Assembly: GCA_902517815.1 (NCBI GenBank)
Contig: CABYED010000011.1
Location: forward strand, 1-56,239
From: an uncultured SAR116 cluster alpha proteobacterium
GTDB taxonomy: Bacteria; Pseudomonadota; Alphaproteobacteria; Puniceispirillales; Marisalimonadaceae
Direction: 5' to 3'
Length of the DNA stretch: 56,239 nt
In this document: positions 9,225 through 18,880 of the stretch, piece by piece
Numbering within the stretch: the first letter of the stretch is position 1
Layout: every line of letters starts with the position of its first letter
Position numbers and translations under genes: made by a program
Notes under the pieces: generated by a model
Database searches by the model: none
Seen by the model: only the letters and a program-made list of their open reading frames with translations
What the model was told of the DNA's origin: nothing

Positions 9225-10196
9225 TTAAAGACTTTCTTTTTTCTTTAGGTTTATTCTATTCAATGGATGGATGTCATTTACAAGACCTGACAATCTTTTC
9301 GATTGGACCTTTGTATAAATCTCAGTAGTACTGATATCAGCGTGACCAAGAAGTTTTTGTAAATACCTTAAATCAGCACCCCGATTTAACATATGAGTTG
9401 CAAAACTATGCCTGATTGTATGAGGAGTGACGTTAGCGCTATTCATATTTATACTTTTTGATAATTCTGATAATTCCTTATATATAGATTGTCTGGTAAT
9501 ATGTCCATTTCCATTATTACTAGGGAAAATATACTTATTATTTATGAATTTTTCTATTGAAGACCTATGTAACAACCACATTTCTATCATTTTTTTGGAT
9601 TCTTTATTAAAAGCAACATGCCTATAAACACCACCTTTACCCTTAATCTGTAGCAAATCATTTATTTTAATAAAATCTGATAAAGGAAGAGATATCAATT
9701 CAGAAACTCTCATCCCAGTAGAGTATAGAACTTCTAAAATAGTTAAAATACGCAGAAATTTTAATTTGTTTTTAGAATTATCTCTCTCAAAATTTTTAAG
9801 ATTTTTTTTGGCTTTTGTTAGCAACAAAATCAAATGCTCTTCAGATAGTGATTTTGGTAAATTTTTAATTTTTTTAAAACTTTCTAAGTTGTTAAGTGGA
9901 TTAATTTTAATGTGTCCTTCTGCTTTTAGAACATCATAAAATTGTTTTAATGAGGACAACTTTCTGCTTAACGAACTAGGTTTATAGTTTTTTCTTTGCA
10001 AAAAAGAAAATAATTCACGAAAGTTTTTTTCGTTTGCAAAAAGAAAATTTATATTTTTATTTTCAAACCATTCAAAAACCAAACTTATATCTTTTGTGTA
10101 AGCTATTTTTGTGTTTTTAGACAACCCATTTTCTAGGCAAATAATTCCTAAAATTCTATTGATAAATTCTGGTGTTGTATGTTTTAGATTATTCAT
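9225..10196 (-). CDS. xerD: Tyrosine recombinase XerD-like (chromosome dimer resolution)
   Basis: XerC/XerD recombinases resolve chromosome dimers at dif. The 323-residue protein has an N-terminal SAM-like core-binding domain (about 10-95) and a catalytic domain with the complete set: Arg163 (STGMRVSEL), Lys187 (KGKGG), His259 and Arg262 ([10 protein letters not shown]), His285 ([14 protein letters not shown]) and Tyr294. The position between accA and the envelope genes next to aroK matches the chromosomal xerD locus of Alphaproteobacteria, and no att sites or phage genes are near, so it is not a phage integrase. XerC versus XerD cannot be fully separated by eye; the synteny favours XerD. Confidence 0.9.
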   Translation of the reverse strand: MNNLKHTTPEFINRILGIICLENGLSKNTKIAYTKDISLVFEWFENKNINFLFANEKNFRELFSFLQRKNYKPSSLSRKLSSLKQFYDVLKAEGHIKINPLNNLESFKKIKNLPKSLSEEHLILLLTKAKKNLKNFERDNSKNKLKFLRILTILEVLYSTGMRVSELISLPLSDFIKINDLLQIKGKGGVYRHVAFNKESKKMIEMWLLHRSSIEKFINNKYIFPSNNGNGHITRQSIYKELSELSKSINMNSANVTPHTIRHSFATHMLNRGADLRYLQKLLGHADISTTEIYTKVQSKRLSGLVNDIHPLNRINLKKKESL

Positions 10197-10205
10197 AATT
10201 AAAAT

Positions 10206-11855
10206 TTAAAGATTTACAATTTTGGATGTCATTATTTCTTGTGTAATTATTTTAGATAAATTTTCTAAGCCAATTAATTTTAGAGAATTCCTAATTGTAA
10301 TTAAGCTATTCAAATCAAAATCAATCAGTGGATCATCTCCTATTAATCTTGCAATCAACAAGACTGTTAGTGTTTTATTATTATTTTTTGCAGCTTTTTC
10401 AATTGATTTAATTAAAAGAAATCTTTTTAAGTTATAATTACTTTCCCATTTAAGATATTTATCTTCTTCTAAATTAATTTCATTAAGATCTCTTAAATAA
10501 TTCATCCAATTTATTGAATTTGGTTCTATCATTCCAGCCTTTTCAATAATTTGTATTAATGGCCATGCATTTTCTTTTGAAATTAGGTTTAAGTCCCATG
10601 TCTTACCTTCAACTAAGGAAATTATATTTGCAAAACTATTGTCAGGATACAGATCAGGATTAGAAGAAATTTTAAGCCTTTCTATTGATTGATTTAGCTC
10701 TTGCGGCAAGGAAGAATTTTCAATATCATTTAGTAGATTTAAATATAGGCCAATAACATCATTGAAACGTCCATTATTTGTCTCTGACTTTATCATTTTT
10801 AAGATTGAATTAACTTTTTTAATATCATCTTTAATCTTGATTATGCTTAGCCAAACATTAGCTCTATTGTAACCATTTGGTTCTTTTGAAAAGTTAGAAA
10901 AAGATTTTTCAAAGTCAATGTTTCCATCTGCAACTGATTTATAATTTTCAATTATTTGATCAACTGAGACAAAGTTATAATTTAATTGCTTGTCTAGTAG
11001 AAAAGCTCTTGCTTTTGAGGTTAAATAATTAAGCGACAATAAAGAATCAGTATATTCAACCCCAAGGTGTGCAATATAATTTGTTTTTATTGGGATCTTT
11101 AAAGTATCCATCATAACAATATGTATTGGTTGTATTTTGTTTTTTTTATTTTCAATGTTTATAACGTTAACTTCATTATAGATTGATTGAAATAAATCTT
11201 CGAAAATTTCATCATTAAAACCTCTAGATTTTATCAAATCTAAAATAAACTCTGATTGATCTCTCTTTCCTTCAATAGTCAAACAGAAAATTCGAGCCAT
11301 TTGCCAAAAATTTTTAGGATTAGATTTTGATTCTACATTAATAAATTCACAAGCTTTTTTATCTTTTCTATTAATTAACTCATATTCTATTTGCCACTTT
11401 CTCCACATATCCCATCGATTACCACTAGGTAATTGCAAGACTAGTTTATATAAATTTTTACTCTGCCCACTGTTTTTGATTTTAAATAATCTAGTTTCCA
11501 AAAATTTCAAAATTTGATTTGATTCACCTTCTGGTGGAACAGAGGCAGTAATATAAAGATCATTTAAAAATAGTTGTAAATGTTTGCTAGATAAATTATC
11601 TGGAATATAATTTAGATGCTCAATAATTTCTTCTACTTTTAAATTTTGCCAGATATTTAAACCCATTAAATTATTTACTTCAGTTTTTACTCCAAGTGAT
11701 CCTAAAGATGGCTTCGCAAGTTCACTAACTTTAACTTCAACATTAACTTTTTTTGAGGAAACTTCTTTATTAACATCATTAGTCTGAGAAAAAGACGGTT
11801 TTACTTGAAGACAAAAAAACAAGATGCAATAACTTAAAAGAATTACACACTTCAT
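10206..11855 (-). CDS. Exported protein of unknown function (about 550 residues)
   Basis: I do not recognise this protein. From the ATG at 11855 it has 549 residues, begins with a good signal peptide (MKCVILLSYCILFFCLQ, cleavage near SFSQ) and then seems almost wholly helical, with repeated Leu/Ile-rich segments and no cysteine-rich or catalytic motif. This could be an alpha-solenoid, but I see no clear TPR consensus. In-frame ATGs at 11888 and 11897 would add 11-14 residues and overlap the small upstream gene; none of the three has a strong ribosome binding site. It lies 9 nt before xerD and just after a 46-residue membrane protein. The position between xerD and aroK suggests a conserved envelope protein of Alphaproteobacteria, but no function should be assigned. 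Confidence 0.75.
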   Translation of the reverse strand: MKCVILLSYCILFFCLQVKPSFSQTNDVNKEVSSKKVNVEVKVSELAKPSLGSLGVKTEVNNLMGLNIWQNLKVEEIIEHLNYIPDNLSSKHLQLFLNDLYITASVPPEGESNQILKFLETRLFKIKNSGQSKNLYKLVLQLPSGNRWDMWRKWQIEYELINRKDKKACEFINVESKSNPKNFWQMARIFCLTIEGKRDQSEFILDLIKSRGFNDEIFEDLFQSIYNEVNVINIENKKNKIQPIHIVMMDTLKIPIKTNYIAHLGVEYTDSLLSLNYLTSKARAFLLDKQLNYNFVSVDQIIENYKSVADGNIDFEKSFSNFSKEPNGYNRANVWLSIIKIKDDIKKVNSILKMIKSETNNGRFNDVIGLYLNLLNDIENSSLPQELNQSIERLKISSNPDLYPDNSFANIISLVEGKTWDLNLISKENAWPLIQIIEKAGMIEPNSINWMNYLRDLNEINLEEDKYLKWESNYNLKRFLLIKSIEKAAKNNNKTLTVLLIARLIGDDPLIDFDLNSLITIRNSLKLIGLENLSKIITQEIMTSKIVNL

Positions 11856-11871
11856 ATTTAATAAATCATAG

Positions 11872-12012
11872 TTATTTAATTTTTTCATCATTAACATCTA
11901 AAATCTTGGTTTCTAATTTATCAGGTGCTGGTATATCTAAGTAGGTTGCAACTAGAAAAACACTTAAAACAATTAGACTTAATACAATTAAAAAAAATTT
12001 ATAATTTTTCAT
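11872..12012 (-). CDS. Small single-pass membrane protein (46 residues)
   Basis: A 46-codon gene begins at an ATG at 12012 with AAGGAT 6-7 nt upstream. It encodes a short basic N-terminus (MKNYK), one transmembrane helix of about 18 residues, then a DIPAP motif and a charged tail with the pattern D-K-L-E-T-K-I-L-D. From memory, short one-helix proteins with an I-P-A-P motif after the helix and a V/T-E-K-x-I tail occur at this position (between xerD and aroK) in other Alphaproteobacteria, which makes this a probable real gene rather than a chance frame. It sits directly upstream of the large exported protein and may overlap its start. Function is unknown; a partnership in the envelope is a guess. 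Confidence 0.68.
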   Translation of the reverse strand: MKNYKFFLIVLSLIVLSVFLVATYLDIPAPDKLETKILDVNDEKIK

Positions 12013-12148
12013 AATGATCCTTATATTTACAATATAACTAAAAATATGGCGAGTTTTTGACTATTTTAAATTATATTGTTTACCATAATTTTAAAAAAGT
12101 TTCTAAAAATATGGTGTTTGTATTAGGTTAATATGATATTTAATGTGA

Positions 12149-12715
12149 ATGTTAAAATTTGAAGCAATAAATCCATACTATGAAAAGGTTACATTGATTG
12201 GAATGATGGGCACAGGAAAATCTAAATTTGGCCGTCAAATAGCAAATATTTTAAAATTTAATTTTTATGATGTTGATCATTTGATTGAAAAGGAATTCAA
12301 AATGACCATAAAAGAACTTTTCCAAAAACATGGTGAAGTTTTTTTTAGAACAATAGAAAAAAAAACAATTAGTAATTTAATTTTAAAAATTAATAAAAAT
12401 AATGAAAAGGCAATAATAAGTCTTGGTGGTGGTGGATTTGACAACGAAGAAACAAGAGATTTATTATTAAATAATACAAATGTAATTTGGCTAAACACTC
12501 CTGTAAATGTTTTAGTTCAAAGAGTTGGAGATGGATCAAAAAGACCAATGATAAAAGGGGGGACCAAAGATTCATTATTAAGACTTTTAAAAATAAGAAC
12601 CAAATATTATTCTCTTTGTCACAATCAAATAAATACTGATAAACTTGACCAAAATCAAATAACTGAAAAATTAATTAATTTAATTTCTCATCAAAGTAAT
12701 ATAGCAATAAAATGA
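12149..12715 (+). CDS. aroK: Shikimate kinase AroK
   Basis: AroK phosphorylates shikimate with ATP, step five of the chorismate pathway. The 188-residue protein has the P-loop GMMGTGKS (18-25), the DVD pair that binds metal and shikimate (Asp41/Asp43), the FFRTIE arginine (Arg67), the GGGGF strand (93-97) and a LID region ending in RPMI. It overlaps aroB by 4 nt (ATGA), which implies coupled translation of two steps of the same pathway. The upstream 136-bp spacer to the divergent small membrane protein holds a 12-bp direct repeat. Downstream aromatic enzymes (chorismate mutase, HisC, TyrA) are encoded at 39.6-42.1 kb. Confidence 0.95.
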   Translation: MLKFEAINPYYEKVTLIGMMGTGKSKFGRQIANILKFNFYDVDHLIEKEFKMTIKELFQKHGEVFFRTIEKKTISNLILKINKNNEKAIISLGGGGFDNEETRDLLLNNTNVIWLNTPVNVLVQRVGDGSKRPMIKGGTKDSLLRLLKIRTKYYSLCHNQINTDKLDQNQITEKLINLISHQSNIAIK

Positions 12716-13845
12716 AACCAAAAATTATTAACGTTTCACTGAACGAAAAATGTTGTAATTTTTCATATCCTATTTTAATAGGCAACGGTTTATTATCTAA
12801 TTGTGAAGAAATTCTGAAAACTTTTATATCAAAAAGAAAAGTTATATTGATCCATGATAATTTTTTTTCTTTAAATAACAAAAATAATGAACAATTTATT
12901 TCATTTCTTAAAACAATTAAAAAATTATCTAAAACCGTAAATTTAATTGGCATTCCAGGAGGTGACAAAACAAAAAATATTTCTCAATTAGAGTATATCC
13001 TAGAAGAATCTCTATCATTTAACATAGATAGAAGAAGTTTAATAATTGCATTTGGTGGTGGCGTTATTGGTGACATAGCAGGTTTTGCCGCTTCAATACT
13101 ACTAAGAGGTATAGATTTTGTTCAGATACCCACTACTCTATTAGCTCAGGTAGACAGCTCGGTAGGAGGTAAGACTGGTATCAATAGCAGTAAAAGTAAA
13201 AACTTAATTGGTTCTTTCCATCAACCAATTGCAGTTTTAGCAGACATAGACATACTTAAAACATTACCTAAAAGAGAATTTTTAGCTGGCTTGGTTGAAG
13301 TTATAAAGTATGGTCTCATTTACGACGTAAAGTTTTTTTATAATTTAGAAAATAATTACAAAGATATTCTAAATTATGATCAGTTGAAGTTAAATGAAAT
13401 AATTAGTAAATCTTGTGAAATAAAATCTTTAATAATAAAAAATGATGAAAAAGAAAATGGGAATAGGGCTCTACTAAATCTTGGACACACCTTTGCTCAT
13501 GCTATTGAATCATTTGGTCAATATGATGGAACAATTATTCACGGTGAAGCGGTATCAATAGGAATTTGCTTAGCATTCAGACTTTCAAGTAAAATGGGTT
13601 ATTGTCCTCAAATTGAAACAGAGCGAGTAGTAAGTTTTTTTAAGAAATTGACTCTACCTACCTCTTTACAAGGTTTGAAGAATATTCCAATTACAACATC
13701 AGAAATGTTAAAAAAATTCAAATATGATAAAAAGAACAAAAATAATCAGTTAACATTTATTCTTAATAAAAAAATTGGAAAATCTTTCATAAAAAATAAT
13801 ATGGATGAAAATATTTTAACTGAATTCTTAAATGATGAGATATAA
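12712..13845 (+). CDS. aroB: 3-dehydroquinate synthase AroB
   Basis: AroB converts DAHP to 3-dehydroquinate, step two of the chorismate pathway, using NAD and a divalent metal. The 377-residue protein shows the NAD-binding GGGVIGD (115-121), the PTTLLAQVDSSVGGKTG segment with active-site Lys154, NLIGSFHQP, the LVEVIKYG helix and the metal ligands in LGHTFAHAIE and IHGEAV. It overlaps aroK by 4 nt and shares one base with the next gene, so aroK-aroB-CNNM/CBS form one operon. The order is the standard alphaproteobacterial one. Confidence 0.96.
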   Translation: MKPKIINVSLNEKCCNFSYPILIGNGLLSNCEEILKTFISKRKVILIHDNFFSLNNKNNEQFISFLKTIKKLSKTVNLIGIPGGDKTKNISQLEYILEESLSFNIDRRSLIIAFGGGVIGDIAGFAASILLRGIDFVQIPTTLLAQVDSSVGGKTGINSSKSKNLIGSFHQPIAVLADIDILKTLPKREFLAGLVEVIKYGLIYDVKFFYNLENNYKDILNYDQLKLNEIISKSCEIKSLIIKNDEKENGNRALLNLGHTFAHAIESFGQYDGTIIHGEAVSIGICLAFRLSSKMGYCPQIETERVVSFFKKLTLPTSLQGLKNIPITTSEMLKKFKYDKKNKNNQLTFILNKKIGKSFIKNNMDENILTEFLNDEI

Positions 13846-15113
13846 TGCCAGACATATTCATATTTATATGTAACATACTATTTTTAATTTTTTTATCAGG
13901 TTTTTTTTCAAGTTCTGAAACTGCTTTAACAGCCGTGTCAGAGCCTAGAATCCATGAGTTAGCACTTCAAGGTAATAAAAGAGCAATAACCATTGAAAGA
14001 ATTTTAGCTAAAAAAGAAAAAATGATTAGTACAATTTTAATAGGAAATAATTTAGTAAATATTGTAGCCTCAGTATACGCAACAAGCTTTGCTATAATCT
14101 ATTTTGGAGAGTTTGATCTAATTTTTGTAACCATATTATTAACAATTGTTTTAGTAATTTTTGCAGAAGTTATTCCTAAAACTTATGCTTTCAGCCATCC
14201 AGATCAAGTTGCTTTGACCGTTGCTCCAATAATCAACTTTTTTATATTTTTATTGACACCCGCTACATTTATTACAGAGCGTTTTGCAAAAATAGTCTCT
14301 GGACCAGTAATTAATGATGAAGAAGCCAAAACTGAAGAGCTTAGAGGAATGATCAGATTACATGCTGGAAATGAAAGTCGTGGAAAAGAGCGTGGAAAAA
14401 TGATGTCTAGTATGCTCGACATGGATGAGGTAACTATAGAAGCTGTCATGACACACAGAGGAGCAGTTACAATGATAGATTCTAAAGAAGACCCTGATTT
14501 CATTTTTAAGGTAGTAGGGGAGAGTCCATTTACTAGAATACCAATTTACTCAGGTAACCCTGATAATATAATCGGTATTTTACATGCAAAAGAATTATTT
14601 AGAAATTTAAGAAGAAGGAACTTTAAAAACATAAACTCCATAAATTTATCTGAATTAATGATACAACCATATTTTGCTCCAGAAACAACATTATTATTTG
14701 ACCAGTTAGAAATTTTTAAAACTAGGAGGGAACACTTTGCTGTTGTTGTTGATGAATATGGTGATTTTAGAGGAATTGTAACACTAGAAGATATACTTGA
14801 AGAGATAGTAGGTGAAATCGATGATGAAACTGATTTAAAAGTTAAGGGCCTTAAACCTCAACCAGATGGATCTTTTATCGTAGATGGTTCAGTTACAATA
14901 AGAGATTTGAACCGCTCCCTGGGTTGGTCACTGCCGGATCAAAATGCAAATACTATTGCGGGTTTAGTCTTGTTTGAATCAAAAACAATACCAGAACCTG
15001 GGCAAGAATTTAGATTTTTTGATATTAGATTTAGAATTCTCCAAAAAAAATCAAATTTTATCTCTCAACTACGTTTATGGAATGAGCTAGGAATAAATAA
15101 AAATAAAAGTTAA
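13845..15113 (+). CDS. CNNM/CBS-domain membrane protein (HlyC/CorC family)
   Basis: This 422-residue protein combines an N-terminal CNNM (DUF21) membrane domain, with about four helices in residues 1-145 and the SGFFSSSETALTAV signature, two CBS domains (about 195-315; ETTLLFDQLEIF and FAVVVDEYGDFRGIVTLEDILEEIVGEI) and a C-terminal CorC/HlyC transporter-associated domain (about 335-415). Family members are linked to magnesium and cobalt efflux or homeostasis, and the CBS pair binds adenine nucleotides. It starts on the last base of the aroB stop and its end overlaps the end of bolA by 4 nt. The specific ion is not determined by the sequence. Confidence 0.88.
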   Translation: MPDIFIFICNILFLIFLSGFFSSSETALTAVSEPRIHELALQGNKRAITIERILAKKEKMISTILIGNNLVNIVASVYATSFAIIYFGEFDLIFVTILLTIVLVIFAEVIPKTYAFSHPDQVALTVAPIINFFIFLLTPATFITERFAKIVSGPVINDEEAKTEELRGMIRLHAGNESRGKERGKMMSSMLDMDEVTIEAVMTHRGAVTMIDSKEDPDFIFKVVGESPFTRIPIYSGNPDNIIGILHAKELFRNLRRRNFKNINSINLSELMIQPYFAPETTLLFDQLEIFKTRREHFAVVVDEYGDFRGIVTLEDILEEIVGEIDDETDLKVKGLKPQPDGSFIVDGSVTIRDLNRSLGWSLPDQNANTIAGLVLFESKTIPEPGQEFRFFDIRFRILQKKSNFISQLRLWNELGINKNKS

Positions 15114-15388
15114 TTATTTTTATATTCTTCCATGGTATATGTTTTTATTGTTACTGAATGGAGATCTGATAAAAATTCTTCTTTTAAACTTTTGTTAACC
15201 ATTCTATGTCTTTCCATTCTGTTTAAATTTCTAAACTTTTCTGAAACAATGATTATTTCAAAGTGACTTTCTACATCTTCTTTAAAATTTTGATGACCCC
15301 TATGTTGTTCAGAAACGTCTAAAACGGAGTAGAATTGTGGTTCATAATTTTTTAAGATTAAATTTTCAATATTAATTTTTCTTTTCAT
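15110..15388 (-). CDS. bolA: BolA family protein
   Basis: BolA proteins pair with monothiol glutaredoxins and take part in iron-sulfur assembly and stress responses. From the ATG at 15388 the protein has 92 residues; upstream in-frame ATG at 15439 is less likely because GAGAG lies close before 15388 and family members begin near MKxxI. The core has the SEQHRGHQN segment, where the histidine can ligate a shared cluster, followed by SHFEIIIVSEKFRNLNRMERHRMVNK and the LHSVTIKTYTMEEY end. It converges on the CNNM/CBS gene with a 4-nt overlap and is divergent from the J-domain gene. This is the usual bolA locus beside the cobS/cobT genes in Alphaproteobacteria. Confidence 0.92.
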   Translation of the reverse strand: MKRKINIENLILKNYEPQFYSVLDVSEQHRGHQNFKEDVESHFEIIIVSEKFRNLNRMERHRMVNKSLKEEFLSDLHSVTIKTYTMEEYKNN

Positions 15389-15482
15389 ATAGAAACTCTC
15401 TAAACAAAAAATTTTAAAAAAATAATTCCTACCTTGCATGGATTACTACATAATTCTATAATTAAAATAAAGAATTAAATTT

Positions 15483-16010
15483 ATGTTACATACGAATGAA
15501 AAAGAAAAACAAGAAAGAATTTGTTCTAACCCAAAATGTAAAGAATTAGGGGTATATCCTGCACCTAAGTCAAGGGATCAATTAAGAGAATATTTATACT
15601 TCTGTATCAATTGTATTAGGGACTTTAATAAATCTTGGAATTATTTTGAAGGACTAAATGAACAAGAATTAGAAGTAGAAATAAGAAAATCAGTAACTTG
15701 GGATCGACCAAGTTGGAAATTTGGGACAAAAAATATAAATTATGATTTTGAAAGAGCTTTTAATAGGTTTGAAAATAAAAAAAATAAAAAAGTATTTAAT
15801 AAAAAATTAGAAAACGCACTTAGAACATTAGGTTTAAGTCATGACACAAATGTTGAAGAAGTAAAAACAAAATATAAATTTTTAGCAAAAAAATGGCACC
15901 CTGATGTACAAAATGAAAATCAATCAAAAAATAATAAAGATAAATTCATTGATATAACAAATGCTTATAAAATTATTTTAGAATCTTTAACAAAACCAGC
16001 AAAAACCTAA
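15483..16010 (+). CDS. J-domain protein upstream of cobS
   Basis: The protein has 175 residues. Its C-terminal part (about 112-172) is a J domain with ALRTLGL, an LAKKWHPDVQ loop holding the HPD tripeptide that stimulates Hsp70, and an ITNAYKIIL last helix. The N-terminal part has two cysteine pairs (CSNPKC and FCINC), possibly a small zinc site, and a WDRPSWKFG segment. A full DnaJ is excluded: there is no Gly/Phe region or central CxxCxGxG repeat. It is 25 nt upstream of cobS on the same strand, and this three-gene order (J-domain, cobS, cobT) recurs in Alphaproteobacteria. A role in folding or loading the CobS/CobT assembly with DnaK is an inference. Confidence 0.85.
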   Translation: MLHTNEKEKQERICSNPKCKELGVYPAPKSRDQLREYLYFCINCIRDFNKSWNYFEGLNEQELEVEIRKSVTWDRPSWKFGTKNINYDFERAFNRFENKKNKKVFNKKLENALRTLGLSHDTNVEEVKTKYKFLAKKWHPDVQNENQSKNNKDKFIDITNAYKIILESLTKPAKT

Positions 16011-16035
16011 CAGTAACATTTTTGGAGATTACAAT

Positions 16036-17046
16036 ATGAACGAAGTTAGTCTAACTAACAATATGGACTTTAATTCTGGGACTTTCCCATCTTCTCAAAC
16101 CTTAGTAATTGACTCAGAAAAAACCTTCGGTTTTAAAACAAATATGAATATTTTTGGATTTAATGAAAAAACTAAATTTGTACCTGAAATTGATGAATCT
16201 TATTTATTTGATGAAACTACTACAAAAGCAATACTTGCTGGATTTTGCTACAATAGAAGAGTTATGATTCAAGGTTACCATGGTACTGGTAAATCAACAC
16301 ACATTGAACAAGTTGCTGCAAGATTAAATTGGCCATGTGTAAGAGTTAATTTAGATAGCCATATTAGCCGTTTAGACTTAGTAGGCAAAGATGCTATTGT
16401 TTTAGAGAATGGAAAGCAAGTAACTGAATTTAGAGAAGGTGTTCTTCCATGGGCCCTACAGAACCCTGTTGCAATTGTATTTGATGAATATGATGCCGGA
16501 AGAGCTGACGTAATGTTTGTTATTCAAAGAGTTTTGGAAGTTTCAGGTAAACTGACTTTACTTGATAATAACCGAGTTATAAATCCTCATAAGAATTTCA
16601 GATTGTTTGCAACTGCTAACACAGTTGGGCTAGGAGACACTACAGGGCTATATCACGGAACACAACAAATCAATCAAGGGCAAATGGACAGATGGTCTAT
16701 AGTTTCAACCTTAAATTATTTACCAGATAATGCAGAAGAAGAAATTGTTTTATCTAAAGTTCCAAATTTTAAATCTAAGGATGGGAAAGAAACTATCAAA
16801 TCCATGGTTTCTATAGCTAATTTAACAAGAAATGGATTTATGTCTGGTGATCTTTCTACTGTAATGTCTCCAAGAACAGTAATAACATGGGCAGAGAATA
16901 CAAATATTATTGAGGATATAGATTTGGCTTTCAAGCTTACTTTTTTTAATAAATGTGATGAAATGGAAAGACCAATTTTGTCAGAATATTATCAAAGATG
17001 TTTTGGAAGAGAATTAATTAAAGTTGAAAAAAGTATAGACGCTTAA
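16036..17046 (+). CDS. cobS: CobS-type AAA+ ATPase (aerobic cobaltochelatase subunit family)
   Basis: CobS is the AAA+ ring ATPase that, with CobT and CobN, inserts cobalt into hydrogenobyrinic acid diamide in the aerobic B12 pathway. The 336-residue protein has Walker [10 protein letters not shown] (80-88), Walker [11 protein letters not shown] (147-156), sensor [10 protein letters not shown] and the arginine-finger region [13 protein letters not shown] lies 8 nt before the ATG. It is 8 nt upstream of cobT, its usual partner, and follows a J-domain gene. No cobN or other corrin-ring gene is in the window; cobS/cobT pairs persist in some genomes without cobalamin synthesis, so a chelatase function should not be taken for granted. 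Confidence 0.9.
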   Translation: MNEVSLTNNMDFNSGTFPSSQTLVIDSEKTFGFKTNMNIFGFNEKTKFVPEIDESYLFDETTTKAILAGFCYNRRVMIQGYHGTGKSTHIEQVAARLNWPCVRVNLDSHISRLDLVGKDAIVLENGKQVTEFREGVLPWALQNPVAIVFDEYDAGRADVMFVIQRVLEVSGKLTLLDNNRVINPHKNFRLFATANTVGLGDTTGLYHGTQQINQGQMDRWSIVSTLNYLPDNAEEEIVLSKVPNFKSKDGKETIKSMVSIANLTRNGFMSGDLSTVMSPRTVITWAENTNIIEDIDLAFKLTFFNKCDEMERPILSEYYQRCFGRELIKVEKSIDA

Positions 17047-17054
17047 AATTTAAA

Positions 17055-18878
17055 ATGAGCAAGAATTCAGAAAACACCCAATTCCAAAATGCTACTGCCT
17101 CAACTTTAAAAGCAATTTCTGGAAAGATGATTGAAGAAAGAGAAGTAAAATTTTCTGGATCTACAAGCTATTTATCATCTAAAGAAGTCAGATTACCAAT
17201 TATATCAAAAGAATTGGATGATTCGGAATTATATAAATTAAGAGGTGAGGCTGATAAAATTGCTCTTAAGATTAAGTACCATGATCCTGTTTTACATAGT
17301 AAGTATATACCATCTTCAGATTTATCATCCCAAATTTTTCAGTTAGCAGAGGAATCTAGAATTGAAGCTGTTGGGTCTAAGAATCTTGTTGGTATAAAGA
17401 AAAATTTACAAAATTTAGTTGTTGAAAAATTTAAAGAAACAATTTTACCCATACCAGGTGGAGAAGATAAGGAAGCATTAGTAAATGCTTTACACTTAGT
17501 AATAAGAGAAAAGATTACTGGCTCTAATTCTCCTCCAAACACATCTGTTTCTTTAGAGAAATGGCGACCTTGGATTAATAAAAAAATTGGCAATCTTCTA
17601 AACCAACTTGCGAAAAATACTACTAATCAGGAAGTTTTTGCTAAATATACAAAAGAATTGTTATCAGCATTACATGCAGATATTGGAGAAAGAGATCCTA
17701 ATAATGATGGTGAAAACGAGGATACTGAAGACAACAATCCTGATGAGAATGAAGAAAACGATTCATCTGCAGAAAGTGAAAGTGACAACGATGAAGATGC
17801 CGGACTAGATAGTAGTAGCGATGCCCAAGACAATGATCAAGAAATGCAAGGTGAAACTCAAGATGCCGACGCTGATAATGAAGATGGAGAAAGTGAGGGT
17901 GAAATCGTTCCTAATCCTTTGTCAGGAGATAACATAGGTAAAAATAATATTAATCATAATTATCAAGTCTTTTCTACTAAGTACGACGAAATCGTCAATG
18001 CCACAGAGTTATGTGAAGAAGACGAACTTAGCCGGCTGAGAGGGACACTTGATAAACAACTTGCAAATCTTCAAGGTGCTATTGCTAGATTGGCTAATAA
18101 ACTTCAAAGAAAATTACAAGCAAAACAGAATAGATCTTGGAACTTTGATCTTGAAGAAGGGATGTTAGATGCATCAAAATTAGCTAGAGTAATTACTCAA
18201 CCGTTATTCCCACTTTCTTATAAGCAAGAAAAAGATATGAAATTTAGAGATACGATAGTGACTTTGCTAATAGATAATTCTGGGTCAATGAGGGGGAGGC
18301 CTATAACCATTGCAGCAATTTGCGCTGACATTATGGCTAGAACACTTGAAAGATGTGGAGTCAAAGTTGAAATCTTGGGTTTTACCACAAAAGCCTGGAA
18401 GGGTGGCCAATCAAGGGAACAATGGATAAATGATGGTAAACCAACTTACCCTGGAAGATTAAATGACTTAAGGCATATCATTTATAAACCAGCTGACGCA
18501 CCATGGAGAAGAGCAAAAAATTCACTTGGATTAATGCTTAGAGAGGGAATTTTAAAGGAGAACATAGATGGTGAGGCATTAATCTGGGCACATGAGCGTT
18601 TATTAAGTAGAGTAGAAGATAGAAAGATTCTTATGGTCATAAGTGATGGTGCACCTGTTGACGATACTACACTTTCTTCTAATAGTGGTAACTACTTAGA
18701 ACTTCATCTTAAACAGGTAATCTCATTTATAGAAAATAGGTCACCCGTAGAATTAGTTGCAATTGGAATTGGTCACGACGTTACCCGTTATTATGACAAA
18801 GCAGTAACACTCACTGATGCTGAGCAATTGGGTGGAGCTGTTACCGAACAGCTAGCTGACTTATTCAATGAAGAATGA
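17055..18878 (+). CDS. cobT: CobT-type VWA protein (aerobic cobaltochelatase subunit family)
   Basis: CobT is the metal-ion-dependent scaffold that works with the CobS ring. The 607-residue protein has an N-terminal helical domain, a strongly acidic low-complexity linker (about residues 213-285, mostly Asp, Glu, Asn and Ser), and a C-terminal VWA domain with the MIDAS motif DNSGSMRG (starting at Asp407) and a [14 protein letters not shown] segment typical of CobT. The acidic linker resembles that of magnesium chelatase ChlD/BchD and MoxR-associated VWA proteins. It lies 8 nt after cobS and converges on rpmB with a 2-nt gap. The length and MIDAS are intact, so the pair looks functional whatever its substrate. 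Confidence 0.9.
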   Translation: MSKNSENTQFQNATASTLKAISGKMIEEREVKFSGSTSYLSSKEVRLPIISKELDDSELYKLRGEADKIALKIKYHDPVLHSKYIPSSDLSSQIFQLAEESRIEAVGSKNLVGIKKNLQNLVVEKFKETILPIPGGEDKEALVNALHLVIREKITGSNSPPNTSVSLEKWRPWINKKIGNLLNQLAKNTTNQEVFAKYTKELLSALHADIGERDPNNDGENEDTEDNNPDENEENDSSAESESDNDEDAGLDSSSDAQDNDQEMQGETQDADADNEDGESEGEIVPNPLSGDNIGKNNINHNYQVFSTKYDEIVNATELCEEDELSRLRGTLDKQLANLQGAIARLANKLQRKLQAKQNRSWNFDLEEGMLDASKLARVITQPLFPLSYKQEKDMKFRDTIVTLLIDNSGSMRGRPITIAAICADIMARTLERCGVKVEILGFTTKAWKGGQSREQWINDGKPTYPGRLNDLRHIIYKPADAPWRRAKNSLGLMLREGILKENIDGEALIWAHERLLSRVEDRKILMVISDGAPVDDTTLSSNSGNYLELHLKQVISFIENRSPVELVAIGIGHDVTRYYDKAVTLTDAEQLGGAVTEQLADLFNEE

Positions 18879-18880
18879 TA

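Noticed and set aside
9225-10196. Tyrosine recombinase as sign of a prophage or integrative element
   Set aside because: It has housekeeping neighbours (accA, aroK region), no att-like repeats and no phage genes; it fits chromosomal XerD.
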